Source of the DNA: Terana coerulea
Lineage: Eukaryota; Basidiomycota; Agaricomycetes; Polyporales; Phanerochaetaceae
Length of the DNA: 64,000 nucleotides
NCBI GenBank assembly: GCA_024811115.1
Contig: JAKOGH010000649.1
Coordinates: 124,001-188,000 of the forward strand
Reading direction: 5' to 3'
This document shows positions 37,608-49,681 of this stretch, in pieces (the stretch's first letter is position 1; each line of letters starts with the position of its first letter). The notes below the pieces were generated by a model that saw only the letters and a list, made by a program, of their open reading frames with translations, was not told where the DNA came from and searched no databases. The translations under genes and the position numbers were made by a program.

Positions 37608-40600
37608 CTAACGCCTCGCAGTGGCAGCGGGCGGCACTACTGCGGCCGAGCTGATAGAAACGGATGCACCAGGGACAGGTGCCGAGGTACTGGGAGGCAC
37701 TCCAGGGATAGCAGTAGAGCTCGTCGTTACAGGAAGCGGGGCAGTTGTTACGCCCGCCGGTACAGACGAGGAGATCGCCGTAGCCGCAGGCGGCACCACA
37801 CCACCCAGCGACGCCGTCGCACCACACGCAGTCGCCGGGACCGCGCTACCCTGCTGGCTGTACGCATCGGGATACTCGCAGCCCGACACCGCCGTGACGA
37901 TCTGCGCGGTGTCCGCGGTGTCGAACCAGCCGTTCGGCGTGCTCGCAGTGACGCTGGCAGTGAAGGACGGCGGCGGCAGCGTGATGGGCGCACGCGTAGC
38001 GGTGTACGACGGAATGAAGGGCACCTGTCCGGCAGGGACGCCGGCGATGCTCGTTGGCGGGAAGGCGCCGAACTGGGACGTCGAAGAGGCGACGATGGTG
38101 CCTGCGCCGTCGCCACCGGTCTGCCAGGGTTGGAAGGTGCCGCTGAACACAGCGGAGTTGGCACTGAGAGACTGGCAGGTGCCGAGAGCCTTCCGCGGGT
38201 CGGTTGGTATCCAGCCACCCTCAAGACCGAGCTGGTAGGACCAAAGGGGTGCCTGGACGGTGCCCGTGACGGAGTCGTTGCCAATCTGAAGTCCGTAAGA
38301 GTCACGGTCAGCGAAAAATCACACACGGCTCAACATGTGGAGCCAGAAGTCAGTGCGCACCTTCCACGTCCAGAAGAACCAATCCCGCAACGCGTCCATA
38401 CTCGCCAGCTGGAAGTTCATGAAGCCGTTCTTCATGTTATCGCTCCATTGCGCGGCGTTGTTGAACACAGTGCAGTCGCCTGCATACTGAGGGCCGTTCG
38501 CAACACCCCGCACAAAGAGACCGCAGTCGTTGATGCCGTTGCTGAACTCTCCGGCGATGGTAACACCAAAGTTCGTCCGGCTGTAACGGCAATGAACATC
38601 AGAAGCAGCTTCATACTCCAAAGTGAGTAGCCCGACCTGTTGTTCATGTCCGGACCCCACGCATTACAAGCCTGCAGGGGCCATTCACCACCGAACTGCG
38701 TGGTATCCGTGCTGCCCTGGAGTTGTACGTCGATGGGCGCGTTGTTCGGCGCTCCATCGAAGGCAAAGTACGGGTGAGTGTCTGCAGGTTATAGTACAAA
38801 ATTATGAGCAGGAATATATCGTAGACAGTGGGTGTACGCTGAGCTTACCCATTATGATACGATCAGATCCCTCCAGGAAATGAGACCAGCTGCTCAGGCC
38901 GGTGAAGCCGTCATGGATGGCGATGAACGGTCCATGACCTTCACCGAGTCCAGTGATTTCACGGATCATGTCGTGTGCGTGAAGGTAGCTGAGACCACGC
39001 AATAAGTACAATCGATACCACACATAGTAGGGGGACGTGACGTACAAGCTGGTCAATTGATCCCTGCCAATAGTGGTCAACAGAGCCTCATTAACGATGC
39101 TGAAAACAGGGATCAGGTCAATGTATTCAGGCTATTGAATCACGAGCTCCTGTCAGAATGTTCACGTATACGACAAAACAAGTACACTGACCTGCGTGAC
39201 GAACTCAGCGATGATCCGGATATAATCCAAAGAACGTTGTGCGTTGGCGTAGCCCATGATGCCTGCCATCCAATTCACCTGCCCGAGCCTGCCGGAATGA
39301 TTGTACCCTGCGCACATATTCAGTAACCATTGACTTCTCGGCAAAAACAAAAACGAAACATAGCAACTAACCATTCTGTGATCCTGGGACGGTATGCAGA
39401 TCTAGATTGACACGGATGCCGTACTTCCGGCACCAGGAGAGAACCTGCAGGATGTATCTGAGATAAGAGTTGCTCAGTTGCAGCTCGGCGGGCGTCCACA
39501 ACGGTACTTACTGCCAGCAGACCTTAGCCAGGAAGGGTTCCGCGACAGGAGTCGTAGAGCCGGTGTCAACGCCGACATCTTGCCACGTCTCAATGGCCCA
39601 GAAGGGGATGGGTAACCTGACCCAGTTGAGGCCTGCACCAGCGATCTCCGCGATATCTTCTTCCGTGACAAACGTGCTGTAGTGGTCTACCATGACTTCA
39701 GTGAGGTTCTTGCCACTACAATGTCATGTCAGCCATAAATGAAATGCCGCGGGACTTCACATCACATACGCGGCTTGAATGGCTTGAGAAAGGGTCCATT
39801 CATCAACTGCAGTTGAGTACGGTTGAAACATAGCCGGGGTGATGAACGGCTCGAGAACGAACAAACCGCCCAGGTTCACTCTACATATACCAGTGAGATT
39901 AGTGAACCAGGACGCTCGATGATCACCGAGACAATACGTACCCGTTTATATGATCCGATCCCCAGGTCCACTTCTCGCCAATCGCTGGAGTCCAGCTATT
40001 AGGTTTCGCACTGTTGTTAAATGGATTCTCAGGATCAGCGACCCCTGGAGGAGCACTAAGATTAATTGATTGCCACACGGGAGATGTGAACTTGAGACTC
40101 ACAGAAACCTCCGAACGAGTTGTGATAAACGAATGTGGTTCCGTCATCTTTAGTGACTGTGCTTCCATCTCCTCCACTCGTAGCCAGGTTGCCGCCTTTA
40201 CCACCACCACCGCTACCACCACCGCTGCTAGCGCCACTACCGCTCTTACCCCCCTGAGCCGCTGGAGGATGAATGTTTGCCAACGAAGACAACCGGCAGT
40301 GCGATGGCGAGAGCAATGATGATTGCCGCAGCGACCAAGGCAAAAATAGAACCAAGGTCGCTTATAGAACGGCCTCCTCCGCGCCGCGCCGCGACCATAG
40401 GCTGCCGCCTCCTTGTTGTATCCTCCTGCATCGCCCTCAGCACCAACCAACAGGGGCGCGGAGTTGTTATTCGGCGTGCCCACCGCATCTACTCCATAGT
40501 TCTGGTATTGGTTGTAGCCCGAGTCTCTAGGGGTTGATGAAGCGGCAAGCGAGTAGGCTGAGGGCATCGGCTCTGGCATGCCACCTCGTGTAGGAGGGAG

Positions 40601-40705
40601 AAATGGTGCATCGAGGTTGGGTGTAGCATAGCCATCCAAGTCCGTGTCGGTCGTGGTCGTTGGGCGCGAGCCCGCGAAGGGATCCGCTTCGAGGTTGCGA
40701 GACAT
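37608..40705 (-). CDS. Membrane-anchored exo-beta-1,3-glucanase, GH5_9 (ExgD-like)
   Basis: Starts at 40705 (MSRNLEADPFAGSRPTTTTD). About 120 disordered cytoplasmic residues lead to RRRPFYKRPWFYF and a hydrophobic helix (ALVAAAIIIALAIALPVVFV), so it is a type II membrane protein with the enzyme outside. A Gly/Ser linker follows. The GH5_9 domain has INGVNLGGLFVLEPFITP, GLNWVRLPIPFWAIE, IRVNLDLHTVPGSQNG, FSIVNEALL (acid/base Glu), and GEFSNGINDCGLFVRGV (nucleophile Glu). The C-terminus is Ser/Thr/Pro-rich and ends at 37610-37608. Such enzymes trim beta-1,3-glucan and remodel the cell wall. Two apparent one-base excesses, in runs at 40342-40346 and 40249-40254, put the TM helix and linker out of frame as written. 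Splice donors elsewhere are clear. Confidence 0.87.
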
Positions 40706-42423
40706 GGTTAGAGTCGGTGCTTGGGCGTCCGTCCAGGATATGTCTTTTAAAGCTCTGGCTGATCAGCTGGAGCCTGAATCCAGGAGTACACCAAGTCCTC
40801 GGCGGAGAGCGACGAGAGGGTCAAGCCAGCCAAGCACGAGTGCGGCCTGGGCGGTGGAGGGGATGGCAAGCCGTCTGGGGCACAAGACAGAAACCAACCA
40901 GGGGCCCTCGTGCTGGGAAAAGGTAAGAAGCAAGCTCTCAAGTGGCCGTCGGCACGAAAGCCCCGTGTTGAGATGGATGTCCCAGAATTCCACCTTCCAT
41001 CTTCCGTTCAACACCGTGTGACAAAGTTAAACTTTGCCTATTCGTCAGATGGGCAGGCTTGTCGGCGACGTTAGGACATGCTGTGAAATGCGCAATGTTA
41101 CGGCCTGGAATTTGCGCAAAGTCGTGAAGTTTGGCCGGGCTGCATTGATTCCATGAAACAGCGAGGAGGTTTCGGCGTGTGAACGACATACCTGTTTAAT
41201 TGTGTCTGATGGGAACACGGTCATCCCAAAAAGGTATGGCTACAAGTTCACTACTTACTTCCACCTCTGTACTAGGATTTGGTCAATGGTCACTTACGTT
41301 TTTAGGCTCATATAAAACTGGTGCATTTGTCGGCTGGTAGCATCCAGGACCTGTGACCTACTCGTCTAAGTAACGGGTGCACACCGTCTTGGCTTCTGCC
41401 GAGCTCACACGGCAAGTAATTCAACAACTATGATGAAGCACCGTTGGCCGTCATACGACCGTCAGCGTTAACTCATTCTTTTTGCATCAGGAAACAGTGC
41501 CTGACGGATTTTGGCAACTTCAAGTGCTTTCCACCTGTCGGGATGAACCCATTACTTGCTCTGAAACAGTCTGGGGACAGTGGACACTAACCGCTGACTC
41601 GGAGCTGTCACTGGTTACCGGTAGCAGCGTAGCCAAGAATAGTGCGCCATATTTGTCGATTTTGTGAATGCTGCGCAACTAATTTTGAAATTCGCGCAGC
41701 ATGCAAAATCCAATCTCTAACAAGCCCAAAAGAGCTTGAATACACGAGTGCGATGCATGGCACGATCACCAAGTCCATGAACAGGGTTGTGTCCACGGAA
41801 GGAGTCATGGTAGGAACCTTTACTCCGCGTGAAATGCGGCCCGAATTCTATGTTTCTCATCGTGACTTTGCTGGCTTTCGTGATAGACCACTCAGAGAAA
41901 ATGCACGACTTCACGTAAGGATTTCGAGTCGACGCGAGACACTTCAATACATCAGTGAGCGTTCGCCGTGATATCCGTGACACGGCACTATTGCTGGACT
42001 GAATCAATTGTCCTCACGTGTTGCTACAGGCCATCGATGATACGTTCTCGTGACGTCCGGTGCCGTACGCAGCGTCAGGTTGGGGAGCGGGAGATGTAAG
42101 TGTAAACGATTGATCACAATGTTGACACGATATATATCATATGTTCGGCTGCGCTCATGGTCACTGTGACAATTATTAAAAGTTGCTCTCGTGACTCTTG
42201 TGATCGAGAAGTCTCGAGAAAGCGAACTCAATGTGTGGTACGTTCCATATGCTATCACATTGTTGCCCCACTTAGACTCCTCACCATGCATACAACCCTC
42301 TGTGCAGCACAACTCGCTACCGGCGTCCTAGCATCTCGGAGGCCCATATCGCCTCTCCTACCAGTTGCTAGAATCCTGTTGTCGCTGAATGAGCTGGGCA
42401 AAAGAGAAGGGAGTCTTCCGTAT

Positions 42424-42497
42424 GCAGGGCAGGATCAAATTCGCCTTGGGATATGTGACCATGTCATATATCTCAACGCGAACTTTACCCTCCCCTA
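42424..42497. repeat. Palindromic foldback repeat, copy 1
   Basis: Left arm CAGGATCAAATTCGCCTTGG continues to GATATGTGAC. The right arm returns GTCATATATCTCAACGCGAA and beyond, pairing imperfectly over about 33 bases with a few-base loop. The arm sequence matches the second palindrome about 230 bases away. Confidence 0.6.
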
Positions 42498-42654
42498 CAT
42501 GCCATTGCGACCCGCTCAAAATACACCGAAAACTAGCCCCTCCACAGTAATCTTGATTCAGCAGTGAAGCGCAGACTTCCATGGGTGAAGGATCCCAACG
42601 ACAAAACCCTGTCTGCCAGACAGGTTAGACCACCTAGGGCAAAGAAACATGTCA

Positions 42655-42722
42655 AGACGGGGACAAATTCGCTGTGGGATATATGACTTTTCATATATCT
42701 CATCGCGAGTTTGCCCCTGTCT
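42655..42722. repeat. Palindromic foldback repeat, copy 2
   Basis: Left arm AGACGGGGACAAATTCGCTG continues to GGGATATATGA. The right arm TCATATATCTCATCGCGAGT continues to TTGCCCCTGTCT. Some 31 bases pair with few mismatches around a loop of about four bases. It may be a miniature foldback element or encode a hairpin RNA. Confidence 0.65.
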
Positions 42723-43251
42723 GTGGCATGGTCCTCCATCCCTGGCTCGGCTTGTTTCGGGTCGGAGATCCCGAGTGATGAGGAAGTCAGTGATAACTCT
42801 GGAGATGAGGGCGGTGGATTTGTGAGTCAGGCGAGGAGCTCTCTCTTATATATGTTCTTCAGGCTCTACTCACGTGCAGGACCACCATTGCGGGGTGGCG
42901 ACGAAGGCCCAATGCTTATGCCGTGGCCACCTTTGACGAGCATATCGTGAGTTAATCAGGTGGCCCATGCAGGTCACTCAATGCCCAAGACAAAAGGAAC
43001 CGCACATGCCACAATGCTTTGGCCATGACTGCAGACCGCGACAGGTCAAGACCGGGCACTCACTTTGCGACCCAAAATTTATGCAACACCTCACTCGACA
43101 ATTATACGATCGTGCGCCAAACTGCGTAAAGCTGTCGCATGTAGAAAGGCTCTTATTAGGTCTGACTTAGAATACCAAGAAATATAAGCAAGGATACAAG
43201 TTATTGTGCGCGTATAGTACTGTGTGTTTGATGATCTCGCAGCGGTGGCCG

Positions 43252-45766
43252 CTACTCACTGTCCTCCACAAACTCCGACGTCTTCACAGTCCTGCTTAGC
43301 CTTGGCCTCTTCCTTGGCCTCAGCTGAGGCACAGGCCTCCGCTTCAAAGGCTTCTTCATCAACTTCTTCGTCACCATGTCTTCCACCTCTTCGTTTTGAT
43401 AGACGTCCTCGCCTTCGGCCTCGTTGCCATCCTGGTCGGCGTCGGCGTCATCCCCACCAAGCCGCGTCTCTCTTCCACTTCGAATTCGAACCACAGCTTC
43501 TCCTCACGCTCCTTCTCCAGCGCCCGATCCTTCTCATCCAGCTCCTCCTCCTCCTCAAGCTCCTTCAGCAGCGCATCCTCGTCGTCCTCCTCGTCCATCA
43601 GCTCCGTATCGTCGTCGACGCCTGCAGCTGCACCGTTGAGGCCACTCGCCCATGGGATGTATGCGTGGAGAGATTGCGAAGAGTCGACCGGCATAGAGGA
43701 CTGCCGCGGTACGCGCACGAAGGGCGGGAAGATGACGCGATGGAGGGGTGCGGGCTTGATGGCGGGGTGCACGGCGAAATATGCATCGGTCGATTCTTCG
43801 TCCATATCTTCCTCGAATTCCAGTTCGTGTGCGGGTGCAGAAAGAGCAGAGTCCTTCTGCTTCCCTTTTCCATTCGGCCGCTGCACGGGCGTGGATCTTC
43901 GTCCGACAGCTCTTCGTCCAGATCCATCTCCCGGATGAGATTGTCAAAGTGCGCCTGCTTGCTCCGATGTCCGTGACCGACAAGGGTTAATGCGTGCTCG
44001 ACGTTGGCTGTTGTAATGACCTTAACGCGTCGTTCAGTCGCGGGTCGGAGAAAGCAAACCGGTGACTATACCTGATTTTCCGCCAGCCGCCAGACCTTCG
44101 TGTGCATCTTGGCAAGCCGCTCCTGCTCTCGCGAAATAATGGCGTGCTGCACAAGCTGCATCGTGAACCGAACAACCTCGTCACTAAGTATCTTCACAGT
44201 ATCCATAGATATCTGAGAGGTCACATCGAGGGGCACGTCATGCAGACCGTTGTACATCCTGTCATACATCGTCAGCGGTATGTCAAGCATCGGCAGTGGA
44301 TATAGGTACCTCATGAGCTTGCACAGTCCACCCAGATGTAATAGGTCCAATCCCTCTTCCATGCAGCCAGTCCGGCGTGATACCCACTGTGTCCAACCGC
44401 TCGCGCATCTTATACGGGACTGTCTTGCCAGACGGATGGGGATGGCGCGTCATTATCTCACCGTCATCTGCTCCTGCGACCTTGCGTTTGAGAGCCTTCC
44501 GGCCAGGCTTCAACCGCTCTTCACTGTCGTCGACAGCTCCACCGCTCGCCTCGGCTCGCTTGCGGCGCATGTACATTCGCTTCCTTAAGCGGCGACGTGA
44601 GGCAGGAGACAGCTCGCGGTCACCAGCGTCAGTACTCCCGGACCCTGCGACCGATTCTGCTGGTCGCTGAGGCTGCAGGAGTGTGGGAGGCTGAGGTCGC
44701 TCCGGGTGTACGAACGGGGGTGTGACGGGATTGAAGTTGTCATGAACATTTGAAACAGAGAACGGATGGGTAGAGATAATATTAGATGGTTGGGGTTCCA
44801 GTGCTTTGCCTTGAGTCGGGACAGACGAGGGTCCTCGAAGCGAAGGGTCAATGAACGCGTCTTCAACTTCCGCGCCTTGGGAGACAAGACCGTTTGCCTG
44901 TGAATGAGCCAGCACCAGCTGCTGCAGATCAGGGTCGGGAATAACGTCGTTCTCCTCCTGAACTCCGGACTCGCCCTCGGGTTCCACGATTCGCTCTTCT
45001 TCATACTCTCGGAGAAGCATGTCGATGGCTTTCATCATGCCCACGTCCATAACGTTGAGCGCGTCCTCCTTGTCCCACAGCGGCTGCCTTCTCTTTAACC
45101 ACTGCTCAAACGCTTTCTTCCGCTCCTTCTCTCCCGTTCTATCTCGAGAGTTATCTGCAAGCCTGGCACCGCCCTTGGGAGCACGAATCTCCAGTTTTCG
45201 TTCTCGAATTTCGCTGTCTCGTGCTTTCTGAATCGACTCTTGCATGGCCTTCGGCTCGTCAGAAACCAGCGCTGCGGCGTATTGATCTTCGAATACGAGC
45301 CATTCGTCAGGAGACCTCACGAGCGGTAGGGAAGTCCTCGCGAGGTTGATGCGTGAAAGTGGTGGTAGCCGCATTCGCAGAGTTTGACGTAGCGATAGGT
45401 AGGCCTTTCCGACCTTGGGATAGACCATCTTCTAGCATATCCATGTATGTGCAGACATCCGCAAGAGTCTTCGTGCCCACGGCCTCGGAGATCAGGTCGG
45501 GGCGAAAGCGTGAGTAGACTGCCAAGCCATGAAAGAACAGGTCTTTCTCTTGTGGTGTCCAAAATGCATTAGGCGCAAAGAATGAGGGCTTGCTGGATAA
45601 GGCAGGGTTGAACTCGGAGCCTAATCAAATGTGAACGGACGTCGTTGGTATGAGCATAGAGGTGTGTACGATGGCGGGAAACCAGTGCTGGGTCAGGCTC
45701 GGGTATGTCGCCCAATTCTACGTCGGTGCCATGGCCATCGTCTGAAGAGTCAACAGGCGTGGGCAT
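43252..45766 (-). CDS. SANT-domain protein with histone-fold-like region, Rrn5-like
   Basis: Starts at 45766 (MPTPVDSSDDGHGTDVELGD). Exon 2 carries a Myb/SANT domain: AFWTPQEKDLFFHGLAVYSR, then FRPDLISEAVGTKTLADVCT. A charged, Pro-rich middle contains a basic cluster (SRRRLRKRMYMRRKR). Next come MRYLYPLPMLDIPLTMYDRM and a helical region SDEVVRFTMQLVQHAIISRE ... ITTANVEHALTLVG, resembling the second and third helices of a histone fold. The C-terminus is acidic, then basic, ending at 43254-43252. SANT plus a histone-fold-like part suggests Rrn5, a subunit of the RNA polymerase I upstream activating factor. That assignment is by architecture only. One extra base at about 45309 separates FPTAREVS from DEWLVFEDQ. 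Confidence 0.6.
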
Positions 45767-46130
45767 GTCATGTCATGCACTTTTCTTCGACGACTGAAAA
45801 ACCATGTCAGTCTTGCTGTACCCATTTCTCATTTACATTTGCTCAGCGTACGAGGGCAATAAATCAACTTCAACTCCCAACGTCGCAACAGCGCCGCTGT
45901 GCCCAGCACAAGCCTGGCAAGAATCTAGAAAGGGGGAGACAAGCCGAGGTCGTGGCGAAAAGCAAAGTGAAGCGCGGACTCAAAAGCTCGCGCTCATAGG
46001 CGCTTGTTTACTGATCTCTTTGCGCCCAGTTGCGTTCATGGTCTCGCCGCTCTTGTCTGCGTCAACCCACGCCTTCCGTTCCGCACACGCCATACATACG
46101 GTCTCATACTACACTCGACCGCTAGTTAGG
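45767..46130. promoter_or_regulatory. Divergent promoter region
   Basis: Some 360 bases separate the minus-strand start at 45766 from the plus-strand start at 46131. Both promoters should lie here. No defined element was recognised. Confidence 0.35.
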
Positions 46131-47114
46131 ATGATATCACGCTTCAGCAAAGCGTTTCTGGCTATCGTATTCACGCTAGTGCGTCAGCTGCTGCGATGAT
46201 GTCCACGCGAAGATGCTGAGCTTCCAGATCGTTTGTTCGTCGACGAATGCGTGCTAGTTTTTATTGGCATCGCTCATGCTCTTACACCCGCCTTCAAGAA
46301 CGTACCTGGATCCTTGGACTGGCGACCTATTTGGCGAAGGCGGTGTAGAGAAGGATCCACACGTATATCCTGCGAGCGCGGCAGAGGGCGTACATGGAGG
46401 TGTCATCATGTCGAAGTTAGGGAACGCTACAGCGAAGTATGTTCTTTTCTAAGCTTTCAATTTGCTGTACCTTATACTCTTCTCTCGTAGGGCCGAACTT
46501 GGCCGTGCGACTTGGAAGCTGCTGCAAGTCGCGCCTACTGCTCACACAAGCATCCTACTAATGACCGTCATTGTAGGCACACTATGACGTTACGATACCC
46601 CGAAGTACGTCCACATCATTCACAATACTATCCCTTGTCTGAAAATCTTCACCCACAGACACCATCAGACGATGAAAGATCCGCGCTGAATAGTTACTTC
46701 CACTTGTTGTCGAGGTTATACCCGTGTGGGGAATGTGCCGCCGAGTTCCAACTACTGCTCAAGAAGTACCCGCCGCAGGTATGACTAAGCCTCACATGTC
46801 ATCATGCGTGTAGTATTGACACTATCGTTAGACCTCGTCTCGCAGGTCCGCTGCGACGTGGTATGCGCAATGTATTTTCTTCTTTCCCTGATGCTAATCG
46901 CTTTGGTAGGCTGTGCTTTGTGCATAACCAAGTGAACGAACGTCTAGGCAAGCCAGAGTTTGACTGTGCAAACCTTGACGCAACCTATGATTGTGGATGC
47001 GGAGACGAGCCTATCAACGGTTCAGCTCGATCTGCATCTGACCCAATGGACCTAGAGTTTGACCTCAGCAAGGATCGTGCTACAGGCGTGGACATGATCA
47101 AAGGCGGGCGATGA
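46131..47114 (+). CDS. FAD-linked sulfhydryl oxidase of the ERV/ALR family (ERV2-like)
   Basis: Exon 1 (46131-46178) and exon 2 (from 46258) together encode MISRFSKAFLAIVFTLFLLA and more, an N-terminal signal anchor, which points to the ER form (ERV2) rather than mitochondrial ERV1. HGGVIMSKLGNATAK joins AELGRATWKLLHTM across the third intron pair. The catalytic CxxC lies in LYPCGECAAEFQLLLKKYPP. The FAD-binding helix pair is WLCFVHNQVNERLGKPEFDC. Stop at 47112-47114. These enzymes make disulfides de novo and pass them to PDI. The intron 46524-46576 has a GC donor (GCAAGT) and a TAG acceptor; only that join restores TWKLLHTMTLRYPE. The C-terminal tail after DYGC-like residues (CGCGDEPING) is acidic. 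Confidence 0.9.
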
Positions 47115-47404
47115 TACTTGCATGTCTACTAGGGAGTTCAGAGTATGCTTAGATATTTGTACTGTATAACTTAACATCTTTCTCTGCAAACACGAGTCTT
47201 GGACTTATTTGGACGACATTAATGTGCCTTTGCGTCCGTGCAGGCTTCACAAGAGCTTTGTGGCGTGGGAAAACTAGCCGCTAGCTTGGCATTTCCCGAG
47301 TAATGCCACATACACTCTTGGAGACTCCTAATTTCTCTGGTCAGTCGGAAGAGTTCAATCTCTCAAAGCCACAGCCAATGTGGTGATCGAAAGGATACAT
47401 GTGT

Positions 47405-49278
47405 TTACGTGCTACTGTGCGCCCGCCTACTGTTCATGACCCACCCAATCGCGGTCACAACTGCGGCAGCGGCAAAGCAGGACCCAGCGTAGACGATCAT
47501 TTTTTCGTACTGCCCCTTATATGCACTGCCCACGTCAAGCCGGTTGCCGCCACTGGAGGGTGCAGGCATATTAGGGTCGATGTTCGACAGGAGGGCTGTG
47601 GAAATGGGTGTGGATAATATGTTGCCGACTCCACGAAATAGCATCAAAAACCGAGCATAGATGTCGTCAATATTGGGTCATCCTCTACAATAGCGAGGGC
47701 TGATCAGAAAATTCACTATGCCAATGCACCCGGAACACTCACTCGCAATAGGCCTGACAAATCGTGACCACATGCTGGTCCATCCGCCTGCGAGGATGCC
47801 ATAGACAACAGCGAACGCAAGCAGACCCGTAAGGGTGTACGACAGTGTACCCCAGAGCACGAAGACTGCAAATGCACAGAGGGATAGAGTTGTGACGGCA
47901 AGGAACCATGGGTTGATGATGTCGGACAATACGCCCAGGCCGAGACGTCCGATGAGACCAGCGCCGTTAAGTATCGCCAGCGATAGAGAAACTCCGCGCG
48001 TGCTGAGGCGAATAGAAGACGCATAAGCTACAGATTCATGACTAAGTTCATGTGATGAAATGTGTAAAAGGGTGCAGAAGCTCACTCGGAAGCCAGAGCA
48101 AGGGCACAAAGTACGCCAGACCATGCACTGTGTTGGCGAGATTGATAACCCAGAAGCTTCGGTCTTTAAGCCAGAACAGACGGCCTGGTATCGGTCCTCG
48201 TGCATGCATGGGTACATGCGCGACGCGAGATTCGGGCAGCCGACCTCGGAGGAAAGGCAGAATTAGGGTCAACACGCAGGCGTTGATGACTGCATAAAAT
48301 CGGAGGGTCTTGTCGATGCCGTACTTGTCAATTATCGGTGGCAAGATCAACGGCAGTAGGAGCCCTCCCCACGCTGACCCTACCGGTGCACAAGTTAGTA
48401 CGTTGTAAGCCGCTGAGGTGAGATTAAAACTGACCTGCATCGATGACACCGTTTGCGAGACCACGTCGCTCGACAAACCACTCTGTCATGTAGTAGATGG
48501 CGGGCGCGTACAACAGAGCTACAGAAATTAACCAAAAATGTATAAGCCGTCAAGGGTTGTTAAAGATGGTACATACCACCACCAATCCCGTAAAGGGTGC
48601 CTTGTAGAATTACCAGGGACTTCACCTAGCCAATCATTGTCAGACGGGATGTGGAAACTAGAGCATTCAACGTACATCCTTTGCATAGCTCGCCGCGAAA
48701 AGGCTCACAAAAATGAGCACGATGCCTGCCCAAATGGCTTTGCGCCGGTGGCGAGGATATCGAGCCGCTAAGCTGTACGTAACCGGAGCTACCGCAACAT
48801 CAGCTACGAGTACTTTCGCGATCAGACTCTGGCTTATACCTGCACAATACATAAAGCCAGAGGCCATTGGGCCCACTAGCGGGAGGAGGGTCGCGGCATG
48901 TTTCTGGGATGCCCAGGCCGGATTTTCGAGATACTTGAGGAGGAAGAGGCCGTACACGTTCGGGAAGCCCCATACAAGACCTTCTATGATGAATGCGGAG
49001 AATAGCTGAAAATTTTGTAATCAGTTCTAAGTTCACCGAAAGGAGTCAACGAGCCATACGAATGACCATGCACCGAAGCCTCGGTCTATAGGCGCAAGGC
49101 TGCTTTCGTTCACACGAAGGCCCTCTGAGCTCGCCACGCCGGAAGCCACGTTCACTAGTGATTCGCCATCGACCTGGTGATTTGTCGGTGACAACGCTGG
49201 CAGGGGCGCTTCGACAGACGAGAGTGAACGCAACTCAAGGCCGTCTACCTCTAGAGCTTGCATGCTGTTAGCGTGCAA
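47405..49278 (-). CDS. MFS transporter, monocarboxylate-transporter-like
   Basis: Starts at 49278 (MHANSMQALEVDGLELRSLS), with a long hydrophilic N-terminal tail. The helices follow: RGFGAWSFV, then FIIEGLVWGFPNVYGLFLLK, TLLPLVGPMASGFMYCAG, SAWGGLLLPLILPPIIDKYG, RSFWVINLANTVHGLAYFVP, LAILNGAGLIGRLGLGVLSD and LLAFAVVYGILAGGWTSMWS. The last exon ends VVTAIGWVMNSRRAHSST. The layout, a long tail followed by a helix-1 motif and a loop between helices 6 and 7, fits fungal MCT-like (SLC16) MFS proteins, proton symporters of lactate, pyruvate or similar acids. Substrate unknown. It converges with the ERV gene at its 3' end. Confidence 0.78.
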
Positions 49279-49681
49279 ACGGTAGGTCGCAGCGAATGCA
49301 TCCGCGGGGAAAGAGACAGTGAACTTAAGTACTTCTCTCTTATCATCCTAGTGAATCTAGGCGATAGGCATATGTATGACTCCGCCTAGCGAGCGTCTAT
49401 CTGGACGGCCGGGAGACTGGAGCGTAACCCGAACGTAAATAGTGAAAGATGTTGCCGTGGAATCGCATGCACCTGTATTCGTTTGCGTATGGCGTTTTCT
49501 GTTGCGAAGATGGCGACAAGTCAGAGAAGGGGTTCTTGAGCGCGTGACAAGCTGGACGTGCGGTTTACGTTGCCCAGGGGGCAGCAGAGACAAATACAAT
49601 TCCATCGGTACTTCACGTACACATTTCTGGAGCTCTATGCGCAGCCTAAAACCCAGGTCTAATATGGACAGTATGGATTGC
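49279..49681. other. Gap between the MCT-like gene and AsnRS
   Basis: Both flanking genes are on the minus strand. This stretch should contain the promoter of the transporter and the 3' UTR of AsnRS. Frames at 49357-49695 and 49442-49840 have no domain. Confidence 0.35.

Larger units (their letters stand above)
40706..43251. other. Long intergenic stretch with two related palindromes
   Basis: The left end holds the glucanase promoter. The small frames between 41482 and 43170 overlap one another on both strands and have no domain. The only structured parts are the palindromes at 42424-42497 and 42655-42722. The right end is the 3' flank of the SANT-domain gene. Confidence 0.45.
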
